This document shows, in pieces, positions 24,892 to 34,150 of a DNA stretch of 35,011 bases. The first letter of the stretch is position 1; each line of letters begins with the position of its first letter. The stretch is from positions 1 through 35,011 of the forward strand of contig PXCO01000374.1 in NCBI GenBank assembly GCA_003565295.1, in the 5' to 3' direction. The notes under the pieces were generated by a model that saw only the letters and a list, made by a program, of their open reading frames with translations, had not been told where the DNA came from and ran no database searches. The stretch is from Cyclobacteriaceae bacterium. GTDB taxonomy: Bacteria > Bacteroidota > Bacteroidia > Cytophagales > Cyclobacteriaceae. The translations under genes were made by a program, and so were the position numbers.

Positions 24892-24905
24892 TTTCATGCA
24901 TGAAA
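24892..24905. promoter_or_regulatory. Palindromic operator candidate TTTCATGCATGAAA
   Basis: A perfect 14-bp palindrome directly after the presumed transcription start and one base before the TetR start codon. This is where a TetR-family autorepressor would be expected to bind. The size is typical of short TetR operators. Binding is inferred from position and symmetry only. Confidence 0.45.
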
Positions 24906-24906
24906 A

Positions 24907-25518
24907 ATGAACAAAAAGGAGATCGCGCTAAAAGCACTTAAGGTATTGAATCGATATGGATATGCTAAATCCGACTGGAAAGGCATCGCAGAAGGGATAA
25001 ATATTGGCTTTGATAATTTCAAGGAGTATTTTTCGGATAAGAATGAGCTGGTGATTTTCCTGTTTCAGGAATGCTGCGGGGAGTCGGACATGGCTTCTTC
25101 AAAAATTGATAAGGAAAACCCCTCATTGGTAAATTTATTGCAAATCACCCAAGCCTCTTTTGAAATCCAGGTGAAATACAAATTTATTTTTTTGGATTTT
25201 TATCAGATAATCAATAGTGTGGAAGAAATCAAAGACAGGTATTTTGAGCTTTTATCACTACGCAAGGTTCAGTTGATCCATTTATTTCAATTGTTGGAGC
25301 AGCAAGAAGTGCTCAGGGGTGAGATCATTGCGGGCCAATATAGCAATCTGGCCAATCAGATGACCATGCTTTCCGACTATTGGATTACCAATAATTTTTT
25401 GTTTTTTGGTGAAAAAGAATTTAAACCTGACTACTATAGCAAACTGGTATTCTCCATCTTATTGCCTTATCTCACCGATCTGGGCATTCAACAATATAAG
25501 TCAGCAATTGGCATTTAA
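24907..25518 (+). CDS. TetR-family transcriptional regulator
   Basis: A 203-residue protein. The N-terminal 50 residues follow the TetR helix-turn-helix pattern (KEIALKALKVLNRYGYAKSDWKGIAE..., then FDNFKEYFSDKNELVIFLF, equivalent to the Y/F-x-x-F-x-x-K-x-x-L end of the domain). The rest is an all-helical ligand-binding domain with many aromatic residues. The ligand and targets are unknown. A palindrome in its leader suggests autoregulation. It converges with the rhomboid gene, and a small hairpin (AGCAAC/GTTGCT, 25521-25539) spans the 9-base gap between the two stops. Confidence 0.85.
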   Translation: MNKKEIALKALKVLNRYGYAKSDWKGIAEGINIGFDNFKEYFSDKNELVIFLFQECCGESDMASSKIDKENPSLVNLLQITQASFEIQVKYKFIFLDFYQIINSVEEIKDRYFELLSLRKVQLIHLFQLLEQQEVLRGEIIAGQYSNLANQMTMLSDYWITNNFLFFGEKEFKPDYYSKLVFSILLPYLTDLGIQQYKSAIGI

Positions 25519-25527
25519 AGAGCAACT

Positions 25528-26445
25528 TTATTTGTTGCTGAAATCAAACAGTTTCCTTTTTTCTTCCTTGGTGAGGTTGTCGTATCCTTTTTCCGCAATT
25601 TTGTCTAATATCTTATCGATTTCTTCCTGGGTACTTTCTGAAGAACTCCCACCGGCTGGTTTTGTGCGTGTTTTAGGTTGGGAAGCACTGGGGGAGCTTC
25701 TGCGATAGGTTACCTTAACCTTAGGCTTTTTGGTGAAGAGGTTTTCAACAAACCTGCCCACCATTTGAATGGGCATACCGATGTCCCTTCCTTTGCCTAA
25801 TTGTAAAATGTAAAAATAACCTAAGGCTGCACCTCCAAGGTGGGCAAGTTCACCTCCGGCATTACTACCAGCGGAATTTGCAAATGCAACGAGGACATAG
25901 AAAATAGCGATATATTTGATTTTAACAGGTCCCAGTAAAATTAATCTAAACTCGGTGTCCGGACGCAGGGTGGCCGCAGCTACCACCACAGCATATACCC
26001 CCGCACTGGCCCCTAGCATCAAGGCACCACCTATTCGCTCGCTAAAATACGGGGCGATATTGTAAATCACCATGTATAGGAGCCCACCTGCTATGCCGCC
26101 TAAAATGTAAAGGTTCACCAACTTCCTGCTCCCCAGGAAATCATTAAGCAAAAGGCCAAACCAATAAAGGAACAACATATTGAAGAGGATATGAAAAAAT
26201 CCCTCATGTAGGAACATATAGGTGAACAATGTCCACGGCTGGCTGAGGAAATAACTAATTGAGGCAGGCATCATCAAATAGGTCATCAATGCCCTGTAAA
26301 ACTCCCCTGCCCCGCCTAAGGTGAGGAATACCCGAAGGACCATCAAGCCAAGGTACACAATAAGATTAATGGCCAATAGTTTATAAAGGCCATTATTTGT
26401 GTGGGTAAAGGCATTCTTCAGGTTATACCAAAATCCTCCGTACAT
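25528..26445 (-). CDS. Rhomboid-family intramembrane serine protease (first of pair)
   Basis: A 305-residue rhomboid with a catalytic Ser in GASAGVYA (S147) and His in ELAHLGG (H202). The HEGFFHILFNM motif of helix 2 and about six transmembrane helices are present. After the membrane core it has a cytoplasmic tail: a Lys/Arg- and Ser/Pro-rich linker followed by a helical end module (EEIDKILDKIAEKGYDNLTKEEKRKLFDFS), a C-terminal extension common in Bacteroidota rhomboids. It begins two bases after the stop of the other rhomboid gene. It cleaves membrane proteins within the bilayer; substrates are unknown. Confidence 0.94.
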   Translation of the reverse strand: MYGGFWYNLKNAFTHTNNGLYKLLAINLIVYLGLMVLRVFLTLGGAGEFYRALMTYLMMPASISYFLSQPWTLFTYMFLHEGFFHILFNMLFLYWFGLLLNDFLGSRKLVNLYILGGIAGGLLYMVIYNIAPYFSERIGGALMLGASAGVYAVVVAAATLRPDTEFRLILLGPVKIKYIAIFYVLVAFANSAGSNAGGELAHLGGAALGYFYILQLGKGRDIGMPIQMVGRFVENLFTKKPKVKVTYRRSSPSASQPKTRTKPAGGSSSESTQEEIDKILDKIAEKGYDNLTKEEKRKLFDFSNK

Positions 26446-26447
26446 AA

Positions 26448-27239
26448 TCAGTAGAAATTACGTCTATCTCTTTTCCATATCGTCACCAATACCGCACCTA
26501 TAGCCAAACCGGCCAGGTGGGCAAAGTGTGCGACGTTGTCTGCGGGATTACTTACAAATATATGATATACTGTGTATAGTCCATAAAACAACACCAGGTA
26601 TTTTGCTTTTACGGGCATTGGAGGGAAAAGCAAAAACAGTTGAGTATTGGGAAACAGCATTCCGAAGGCAATTAGCACGCCGAATAGTGCGCCAGATGCA
26701 CCCACCATAGGGATGTTTGCCTGCCGGTCCCTGATCCGTAGCATGTAGCGTTGAGCTTGATCCTTTAGTTCAGCATTGTCAGGGTTTCGGCTGTAGCTGT
26801 CTATGAAATCATAGATGCCGGCATTGAATAAGTGCCTGTTGTCAGCCACAAAGCTACTGAACTTGTCAGGATCTGGATTCTCGGAAAATTGTTCTATTTT
26901 TTGGCTGAGGCTGTGCATTTTCACGGCATTGTACCCTGAGTAAAGGATGCCTGATCCCACCCCACACACCATCCAGAGGATGAGGATTTTCTTGGGGCCC
27001 AGGAATTGCTCCAATAATGGACCAAAAATGAAGAGCCCAAACATGTTGCTGAATAGGTGCCAAAAATCCGCATGCATGAACATGTAAGTAACAAACTGAA
27101 AAGGCAAGAAAAACCTGGACTCTATATTATAAAGAGCGAACAAACTCGTCAGCTGAGGCATGAAAAATGCGGTGATGACATGTATTCCTATGGTGAGGAT
27201 CAGCAGGTTTTTTACCACAGGAGTAAGGGCTCTGAACAT
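26448..27239 (-). CDS. Rhomboid-family intramembrane serine protease (second of pair)
   Basis: A 263-residue rhomboid. The catalytic Ser is in VGASGALFG (S182) and the His in AHFAHLAG (H241). Helix 2 has the usual HADFWHLFSNM. An unusual feature is a charged insertion of about 75 residues (roughly 102-177) between the third and fourth helices, rich in Asp, Asn, Gln and Arg. It is likely an extra-membrane domain that could restrict substrate access. It lies between mutL (11 bases upstream) and the other rhomboid (2 bases downstream), so all are probably one transcript. Confidence 0.94.
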   Translation of the reverse strand: MFRALTPVVKNLLILTIGIHVITAFFMPQLTSLFALYNIESRFFLPFQFVTYMFMHADFWHLFSNMFGLFIFGPLLEQFLGPKKILILWMVCGVGSGILYSGYNAVKMHSLSQKIEQFSENPDPDKFSSFVADNRHLFNAGIYDFIDSYSRNPDNAELKDQAQRYMLRIRDRQANIPMVGASGALFGVLIAFGMLFPNTQLFLLFPPMPVKAKYLVLFYGLYTVYHIFVSNPADNVAHFAHLAGLAIGAVLVTIWKRDRRNFY

Positions 27240-27250
27240 AACAGCTACTT

Positions 27251-29110
27251 TTAGGAATGATTGAAAAAACTATTTATTCTATTTATATCCAATTTGACAA
27301 AGGTTTTGTTCCCCGACGGACTGTAATTTGGGTTTTGGCAGGCGAATAATTGCCCCACCAAACTCTCCATTTGGGTTTGAGCCAGTTTTGTCCCTTTCTT
27401 GATGGAGGACCTTTTGGCTAAGGAACGGGCCAAATTTTCTCTTCTATCCAGGGAAAGCTCGGATTTGAAATGCTTGAATTGTTCCAGAAGGCCTTCAAAC
27501 AGGGCCTTTTCATTGGTAATGGTGATATCGGCGGGCACTCCATTGATCACTACTGTGTCCTTTCCAAAGACACTCACCAGAAACCCCAAGCTAGCCAATT
27601 CGTCTTTTAAGTCGACGAAAAGAGCAAAGTCCGAGGGGCTGAGCTTGATCTGCTGAGGGAACAAACATTGTTGGGAGCTGCCCTTAGATTGATCAAGTTG
27701 GTACCTGTACTTTTCATAAAGCACCCGCTCATGCAGTGCCTGCTGGTCAAAGATAAGTAAGCCAGAGGACATTTGCGTGACAATGTACCTGGATTCTATC
27801 TGAAAGGTGGTACCAGTCTCGGAGTTTTCTTTTAGGCCTATCTCATTACTTTCATTCTTATTCGCCTTGCTTTCAAAGGTTAGGGTCTCCTTGGAAGCGG
27901 CTTCCCTTTCGGCCAACATTTCTTCTTCCGAAGGCAATCTTTCATCTCCGGGTTTTCCCTCGAACAGTTTTTCCCAACCCGAAGGATCTTTTTTTGAAAA
28001 TGCGGGACTGTTATATTGTTTATAGGAATTTTCAGCCTGTACGTCTTGCTTCTTGGAGGCATCGTTTTTCCAGGTTTCGGTAAAGTTCACATCCAGGCTG
28101 AAATCTAAGGTGGGCATAACATGATGTGCTCCCAATGCTTGCTTTACTGCAGACCTCAACAAGCCGTATACTGTACGGTCATCGTCAAATTTAATTTCCG
28201 TTTTGGTGGGGTGTACATTGATGTCGATGTGCCTGGGATCAATTTCCAAAAACAACACATAAAATGGGTGTTGATCAGAGGCCATGAGCCCTTCATAGGC
28301 AGTACTTACCGCATGGTGCAGGTAGTTGCTTTTTATGTAGCGGTTATTGACAAAGAAATATTGTTCACCTCTTGTCTTTTTGGCGCTTTCAGGTTTGCCA
28401 ATATACCCCTTCACTCTTAGAAGCTGTGTGTCCTCCTGACACACCATCAGTTGCTCTTTATAAGCATTGCCAAAAATGCCGACAATTCGTTTGCTCAGTT
28501 TCCCCGGCAGCAAATTGAAAAGCCTCATATCGTTTTGGTACAGGGAAAAACTGATTTCAGGATAGGCAAGGGCAACCCGTTGGAACTCATCCACTATGTG
28601 CCTCATTTCTACAGGGTTGGATTTTAAAAAGTTCCTTCGAGCAGGAACATTGAAGAAAAGGTTTTTCACTGAAATGGAAGTACCGTCTTGGCAGACCAGC
28701 GGCTCTTGCTTTTTCACCTCTGACCCATCAATGCAGATCAGGGTGCCTAGCTCATCGCTGGCCCTTTTGGTGCGCATCTCCACTTGTGCCACAGCGGCGA
28801 TGGACGCCAGTGCCTCCCCTCTAAACCCAAATGTCTGAATACAAAACAGATCGTCTGATTTCTTTATTTTGGAAGTGGCGTGTCTCTCAAAGGACATTCG
28901 GGCATCGGTTACAGACATGCCCATTCCATCATCCACTACCTTAATCAGTGATTTGCCCGCATCTTTGATTACCACCTCAACCTGACTGGCCTGGGCATCT
29001 ATGGCATTTTCCATCAATTCTTTGAGTGCTGAGGAGGGTCTTTGAACTACCTCCCCAGCTGCGATTTGGTTGGCAATGGCATCGGGCAGGAGTTGGATCA
29101 GATCATTCAT
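27251..29110 (-). CDS. mutL: DNA mismatch repair protein MutL
   Basis: A 619-residue MutL. The GHKL ATPase domain is complete: E31-x3-N35 in KELMENAIDA, DDGMG (60-64), GFRGEAL (95-101) and the following conserved VPARRNFL. A Ser/Glu/Lys-rich linker (about 345-435) leads to the C-terminal dimerisation domain. The nuclease metal motif reads DQQALHERVLYE from D455, with Gln where the consensus DQHA-x2-E-x4-E has His. The later CPHGRP motif appears as CQNPNYSPSG. It starts within a 4-base overlap (ATGA) with the 136-residue gene upstream, and is followed by two rhomboid genes. Confidence 0.97.
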   Translation of the reverse strand: MNDLIQLLPDAIANQIAAGEVVQRPSSALKELMENAIDAQASQVEVVIKDAGKSLIKVVDDGMGMSVTDARMSFERHATSKIKKSDDLFCIQTFGFRGEALASIAAVAQVEMRTKRASDELGTLICIDGSEVKKQEPLVCQDGTSISVKNLFFNVPARRNFLKSNPVEMRHIVDEFQRVALAYPEISFSLYQNDMRLFNLLPGKLSKRIVGIFGNAYKEQLMVCQEDTQLLRVKGYIGKPESAKKTRGEQYFFVNNRYIKSNYLHHAVSTAYEGLMASDQHPFYVLFLEIDPRHIDINVHPTKTEIKFDDDRTVYGLLRSAVKQALGAHHVMPTLDFSLDVNFTETWKNDASKKQDVQAENSYKQYNSPAFSKKDPSGWEKLFEGKPGDERLPSEEEMLAEREAASKETLTFESKANKNESNEIGLKENSETGTTFQIESRYIVTQMSSGLLIFDQQALHERVLYEKYRYQLDQSKGSSQQCLFPQQIKLSPSDFALFVDLKDELASLGFLVSVFGKDTVVINGVPADITITNEKALFEGLLEQFKHFKSELSLDRRENLARSLAKRSSIKKGTKLAQTQMESLVGQLFACQNPNYSPSGNKTFVKLDINRINSFFNHS

Positions 29111-29517
29111 TTTTTACCCACATTTTTAAGCCTGAAAAGTCCAACCAATAGTGCGGCTCCCCCCCCTATATAGAGGAAATAATAAAGTATATCAGGTCCC
29201 AGATAAATATACCCTCCAAACCCGCCAATCAAAAAGAGCAAAATGACCAACCTAAGTAGGCCGGCGCTTTCAAGGATGCTGCTGGGCTTTCGCCGGATAG
29301 GGCTTCCCTGGGTAAAGGCTCCTCTGATGGAGGATCCATGCCTGGGCATGTCATCACTTCTTCTGTTGCCTTCTGGGTTAAGTACGCCTTGCTCTTCTAG
29401 CTCTCTTTTAATACGAGAGGTTCGCTCTTCGATTTCTTCTTTTACGGGGTCATAATGGCGGGGAGAGAGGTTGAACTTTTGGGGTTGATTTACTCTGAAT
29501 ATAGATGGGAATTTCAT
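29107..29517 (-). CDS. Conserved hypothetical membrane protein, 136 aa
   Basis: The N-terminal 80 residues are hydrophilic and charged (PVKEEIEERTSRIKRELEEQG looks helical or coiled coil), followed by an Arg/Ser/Pro-rich disordered stretch. Two closely spaced transmembrane helices (about 88-108 and 110-128) end in a basic tail. The stop codon overlaps the mutL start by 4 bases, so the two are translationally coupled. The function is unknown; the topology suggests a small membrane-anchored adaptor. No catalytic motif is seen. Confidence 0.75.
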   Translation of the reverse strand: MKFPSIFRVNQPQKFNLSPRHYDPVKEEIEERTSRIKRELEEQGVLNPEGNRRSDDMPRHGSSIRGAFTQGSPIRRKPSSILESAGLLRLVILLFLIGGFGGYIYLGPDILYYFLYIGGGAALLVGLFRLKNVGKK

Positions 29518-29801
29518 ATTATATTTGCGGTTTTATTGTGTCCTTTCACTCAGGAGATTGGTCACTATTCCGAAAAAGACACACTATCACTGGCGCCTAT
29601 GGGCACCTCCAACAGCCATTTGTCCGATAATTTTCGTGGATCTTACAGCTTAATCTTCATAAATTACGTTACTAATGTAAAATTGCTTCAGTTTATAAAT
29701 TTTTTATAGGTTGAAGCAATCATTTTGTGTACGTTTGGATAAGGCGGTTGCTCATCACAAATTTAAACGTAAAATAGATTAGATAAAATTTTAACGCTCA
29801 C

Positions 29802-32780
29802 ATGTGCCAAAAAGTTTGTATGGTTTTTTTAACCTTGTTGAGCTGTCTGACATTGGGTTGGTCAGTGACGGTGGTTGGTTTTGATTCCCCGGATCCTTTA
29901 ATAAGCAAAGATGAAAACTCCCAACAGCAATGGGTGGACTCTGTATTCAATAGCATGCGGTTTGAGGATAGGCTGGGGCAATTGTTTATGGTGGCAGCCT
30001 ATTCAAATAAAGATCATCGCCACCAGGCAGAAATCACCCGGTTGGTGGAAGAGGAAAAGCTTGGTGGGTTGATATTTTTTCAAGGAGGTCCTGTGCGCCA
30101 AGCTCATCTCACCAATCATTACCAGAAGGTTTCGAAAGTGCCCCTATTTATTGCCATGGATGCCGAATGGGGCCCTGGAATGCGTCTCGACAGTGTGTTG
30201 CAATTTCAAAAGCAGATGACACTTGGAGCAGGTGGCAATGACAGGTTGGTTTATGAAATGGGTAAGGAAATAGCCCGGCAGTTCAAGGAAATGGGCATGC
30301 ATATCAATTTTGCTCCAGTGGTAGATGTGAATTCTAACCCTGACAACCCGGTCATTGGTTACAGGTCTTTTGGCGAGGAAAAAAGCCTTGTAAGTCGAAA
30401 ATCTCTGGCCTATATGCGGGGTATGCAAGACCATGGAGTGATGGCCAATGCCAAGCATTTCCCAGGTCATGGGGACACGAACGTGGACTCTCACTATGCT
30501 ACTCCTGTGATTCATAATACCCGTGCGCATATTCATGATATTGATCTCTACCCTTACCGGGAGCTGATCAATGAGGGGCTGATGAGCGTGATGGTGGCTC
30601 ATTTACACGTGCCCAGCTTAGGAAGCGAGGCCAAGAAGCCCACGACTTTATCCCCTGCTGTGGTGAATGACCTTTTGAAAAGAGACCTTGGCTTTAAAGG
30701 GTTGATCTTTACCGATGCACTTAACATGAAGGGGGTCAGCAATCTTTACCCACCTGGGGAGGTAGATCTATTGGCGCTTAAGGCAGGGAACGATGTGTTG
30801 CTTTACGCCGAGGATGTGCCCAAATCCAAGGCTCTCATTATGAAAGCGATAGAAAACGGGGAACTGTCCAGAGAGGAGGTGGACCAAAGGATCCGCAAAA
30901 TCTTGGCTGCAAAATATTGGGCGGGACTTCACCAAAAACAACCGGTAAATCCGGAGAGATTAGTGGAAAGGATCAGCAATTTTGGCACCAAGGCGTTGAT
31001 TGAGCAATTATATGCCAGTAGTATCACGGTGGCAAAAAATGGCGAAAACGTAATCCCTCTAAAACACCTGGATCTTCGAAACATGGCTTCATTAACCATA
31101 GGAGGGCGTGGGGAAGTTTTTAAGGGGCATTTGGATAAATATGGGGCATTTACCCATTATACGATGAGAGGAGCAAGCGGCCCGGCCAATTACAAGGCTA
31201 TGGAAGAAAACTTGAAATCCTATAACACAATCGTGGTGGGAGTTATGGGGATGAGCAATAATCCCCGAAGAAATTTCGGCATACAAGCCTCTGACGTGGA
31301 TTTTGTTAAGCGTTTGAACGAAAAGCATAATGTGATAACCGTGGTTTTCGGCAATGCCTATGGAGCCGGCCAATTTCAGGACCTTCCCAACCTAGTTTTG
31401 GCATATGAAGAAAATGAATTTACTGAAAAACTGGTCCCCCAGGTTCTTTTTGGAGCTCGTCCCGCCACTGGTACCCTACCGGTAACCATCGGTGAAAAAC
31501 TCTTGATCGGAGCAGGCGAACAGGTTAATTCTTTGGGGAGGTTGGCCTATAGTACCCCGGAAAATCAAGGTATGGATTCTAGAAGGCTTATGGAAATAGA
31601 CCGCCTTATGGAAGAGGCTATTCGGAGGAAAGCCACTCCGGGCGGTACGGTTTTGGTTGCAAAAAACGGGCATGTAGTATTTGAAAAAAGTTATGGGTAT
31701 ACGGATTATGGACAGAATCAGCCCGTTACCCCCAAAACCATTTATGACTTGGCCTCACTTACCAAGGTGCTTTCCACCACACAGATGATGATGTTTCTGC
31801 ACAGTAGGGGGATGATAGAAATGGATAAGAACATTGGTGAGTATCTGCAGGAACTTGATGGGACCAACAAGTATAGCCTTAAACTTGCCGACATCATGAC
31901 GCATGAGGCAGGGCTTGTGGGGTGGATCCCGCATTATTCATTGACCATGGAAGGCAAGGAATGGAAGCCAGGTTTTTACGGCAATCGGAACTCTGAGGAG
32001 TATCCCTATCCGATAGCGGACGGAATTTGGGGGAATCGTTCACTCCCGGACAGTGTCTGGCATTGGACAATTGCTTCTGATCTCAGAAGGACGGGGAAAT
32101 TGGGGAGTCGGTATACCTATCTGTACTCAGACGTGGGGATGTATCTCTTGCATAGGATGGTGGAGCGTATGACCGGGCAATCCATCGACGAGTTCATGAG
32201 ACAAAATTTCTACGACCCTCTTGGACTAAACCGAATGGGTTTTCATCCATTGAAACGTTTCGATAAATCTCAAATTGCGCCTACGGAACTGGACAGGATC
32301 TACAGAAAGACCCTGGTGCATGGACATGTGCATGATCCTGGTGCAGCCATGTATGGGGGAGTGGCAGGACATGCCGGTCTCTTCGGTACAGCTCATGATG
32401 TGGCGGTGGTGATGCAGACCATGCTTCAGGGAGGTAATTATGGAGGCTTACAATTATTAGCACCCGAGACAGTGAGCTTGTTTACCGAAAACCAGTCTGC
32501 CCATAGCAGAAGGGGATGGGGTTGGGACAAACCTGAGCCAAATGTGGATAAAAGGGGGGCTGTAGGCAAGCTGGCCTCGAGGAATACATTTGGCCATACG
32601 GGGTTCACCGGTACAGCAGCTTGGGCGGATCCCGATCAGGGTCTGGTGTATGTTTTTTTATCCAACAGGGTTCACCCTGATGCCGGAAACAATTTGATAA
32701 CCAAGGAAAAGCTGAGAGGGGCTATTCACGACATCATTTACAGGTCTATTTCGCAGCCTTTACTTTTGGCGAATAATTGA
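29802..32780 (+). CDS. GH3 beta-N-acetylglucosaminidase fused to a class C beta-lactamase-like domain
   Basis: A 992-residue exported two-domain protein with an N-terminal signal (about residues 5-24). The GH3 domain has KHFPGHGDTNVDSH (H219, H223, D225; the NagZ-type His/Asp loop) and the nucleophile Asp305 in FTDALNMKGV, which together point to a NagZ-like beta-N-acetylglucosaminidase. A second GH3-associated domain follows (about 400-580). The C-terminal part (about 595-985) is a serine beta-lactamase/penicillin-binding-like fold with S652-x-x-K655 (SLTK), Y775 in YSD and H932-T-G. The combination suggests peptidoglycan turnover in the periplasm. Whether the second half hydrolyses a peptide, amide or ester is not known from sequence. 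Confidence 0.95.
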   Translation: MCQKVCMVFLTLLSCLTLGWSVTVVGFDSPDPLISKDENSQQQWVDSVFNSMRFEDRLGQLFMVAAYSNKDHRHQAEITRLVEEEKLGGLIFFQGGPVRQAHLTNHYQKVSKVPLFIAMDAEWGPGMRLDSVLQFQKQMTLGAGGNDRLVYEMGKEIARQFKEMGMHINFAPVVDVNSNPDNPVIGYRSFGEEKSLVSRKSLAYMRGMQDHGVMANAKHFPGHGDTNVDSHYATPVIHNTRAHIHDIDLYPYRELINEGLMSVMVAHLHVPSLGSEAKKPTTLSPAVVNDLLKRDLGFKGLIFTDALNMKGVSNLYPPGEVDLLALKAGNDVLLYAEDVPKSKALIMKAIENGELSREEVDQRIRKILAAKYWAGLHQKQPVNPERLVERISNFGTKALIEQLYASSITVAKNGENVIPLKHLDLRNMASLTIGGRGEVFKGHLDKYGAFTHYTMRGASGPANYKAMEENLKSYNTIVVGVMGMSNNPRRNFGIQASDVDFVKRLNEKHNVITVVFGNAYGAGQFQDLPNLVLAYEENEFTEKLVPQVLFGARPATGTLPVTIGEKLLIGAGEQVNSLGRLAYSTPENQGMDSRRLMEIDRLMEEAIRRKATPGGTVLVAKNGHVVFEKSYGYTDYGQNQPVTPKTIYDLASLTKVLSTTQMMMFLHSRGMIEMDKNIGEYLQELDGTNKYSLKLADIMTHEAGLVGWIPHYSLTMEGKEWKPGFYGNRNSEEYPYPIADGIWGNRSLPDSVWHWTIASDLRRTGKLGSRYTYLYSDVGMYLLHRMVERMTGQSIDEFMRQNFYDPLGLNRMGFHPLKRFDKSQIAPTELDRIYRKTLVHGHVHDPGAAMYGGVAGHAGLFGTAHDVAVVMQTMLQGGNYGGLQLLAPETVSLFTENQSAHSRRGWGWDKPEPNVDKRGAVGKLASRNTFGHTGFTGTAAWADPDQGLVYVFLSNRVHPDAGNNLITKEKLRGAIHDIIYRSISQPLLLANN

Positions 32781-32834
32781 ACGATTTAGGTAAAGAAAAG
32801 TGTTAAATCAACTATCCATACTAACTAAAACCAA

Positions 32835-33977
32835 ATGAAAATAGGGATTGTTTGTTACCCTACCTTCGGTGGGAGTGGTGTAGTGGCCACTGAGCTGGGA
32901 AAAGCCCTATCCAAACAAGGGCACCAAATTCATTTTATCACCTACAGTCAACCTACCCGATTGGACTTCCTTAGCCCGAACCTTTTTTACCATGAAGTGG
33001 ATATTAAGAGTTATCCGCTCTTTGAGCATGCCCCCTATGAGTTGGCCTTGGCCAGTAAGATGGTGAATGTAGTTAAATATGAAAAGCTAGACTTGCTGCA
33101 TGTGCATTATGCCATCCCGCATGCCAGTGCGGCATATATGGCTAAGCAAATATTAAAAGATCAAGGGATTCATATACCGGTGGTGACCACCTTGCACGGT
33201 ACCGATATCACCTTAGTGGGTAAGGACCCCAGTTATGAGCCTGTGGTTACCTTTAGCATCAATCATTCAGATGGTGTTACTGCGGTTTCCGAGGACCTCA
33301 AAAAGGACACATTGCAACATTTCCAGGTGTGTAAACATATAGAGGTAATTCCTAATTTTATTGACCTGGAGCGATTTAAGCGCCAGAGGAAAGACCATTT
33401 TAAAAAGGCTATTTGTCCTAATGGAGAGAAATTGATTGTGCATACGTCTAATTTCCGAAAAGTGAAAAGAGTGGGGGATGTGATCCGCGTGTTCCATGAA
33501 GTAAGAAAGATCATGCCGGTGAAGCTGCTGCTGGTGGGAGATGGGCCAGAACGAGACAAGATGGAAAGGCTGTGCAGGGAGCTGGGCACCTGTGAGGACG
33601 TCAGGTTTTTAGGGAAACTGGATGCTGTAGAAGAAGTATTGTCAGTGGCTGACTTGTTCATGATGCCTTCTGAAAAGGAAAGTTTTGGCCTTGCAGCCCT
33701 GGAAGCCATGGCCTGTGAGGTGCCTTTGTTGAGCTCCGATGCTGGTGGTATTCCCGAATTGAATGTCCATGGGGTAACGGGGTATGTATGTAAAGTGGGG
33801 GATGTGGACGATATGGCGAGCCGTGCATTAGAGATTTTGGACGACCATAACTTGCCAGGATTTAAGAAGAATGCACTAAATAGGGCCAAGGATTTTGATG
33901 TCACCAAAGTGCTTCCGCTTTATGAAGCTTTTTATCTGAAAACCATAGAAAAATCCTTGCTTGCCTGGAGTAAATGA
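32835..33977 (+). CDS. bshA: N-acetyl-alpha-D-glucosaminyl L-malate synthase BshA
   Basis: A GT4-family glycosyltransferase of 380 residues catalysing the first step of bacillithiol synthesis: UDP-GlcNAc plus L-malate. The BshA-typical N-terminus (GIVCYPTFGGSGVVATELG), the HVHYAIPHA and TLHGTDITLVG motifs, and the C-terminal E-x7-E motif (E282 and E290 in ESFGLAALEA) are all present. The protein is cytoplasmic. The partners bshB and bshC are not in the window, as is usual since these genes are often scattered. It follows the GH3 fusion gene by 54 bases on the same strand, so co-transcription is possible. Confidence 0.96.
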   Translation: MKIGIVCYPTFGGSGVVATELGKALSKQGHQIHFITYSQPTRLDFLSPNLFYHEVDIKSYPLFEHAPYELALASKMVNVVKYEKLDLLHVHYAIPHASAAYMAKQILKDQGIHIPVVTTLHGTDITLVGKDPSYEPVVTFSINHSDGVTAVSEDLKKDTLQHFQVCKHIEVIPNFIDLERFKRQRKDHFKKAICPNGEKLIVHTSNFRKVKRVGDVIRVFHEVRKIMPVKLLLVGDGPERDKMERLCRELGTCEDVRFLGKLDAVEEVLSVADLFMMPSEKESFGLAALEAMACEVPLLSSDAGGIPELNVHGVTGYVCKVGDVDDMASRALEILDDHNLPGFKKNALNRAKDFDVTKVLPLYEAFYLKTIEKSLLAWSK

Positions 33978-34150
33978 TGAGAATCATAATTTTATTTCCA
34001 TTTTTTTGAAACCCGGAGAGGGCTAAAGAACGTTTCAACATAAAAATTAAACGGCAAGAATATTGTAGGTTTAATCTGGGGTACAATTATTGTTGAATAT
34101 CCCTATAAAAAAATTGTTTAAGAGTAGCAGGTTTTTAAAACATTGAGGAA

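Noticed and set aside
33263-33907. Minus-strand 214-codon frame inside bshA
   Set aside because: Ser/Thr/Leu-rich antisense shadow of a clearly conserved glycosyltransferase gene.
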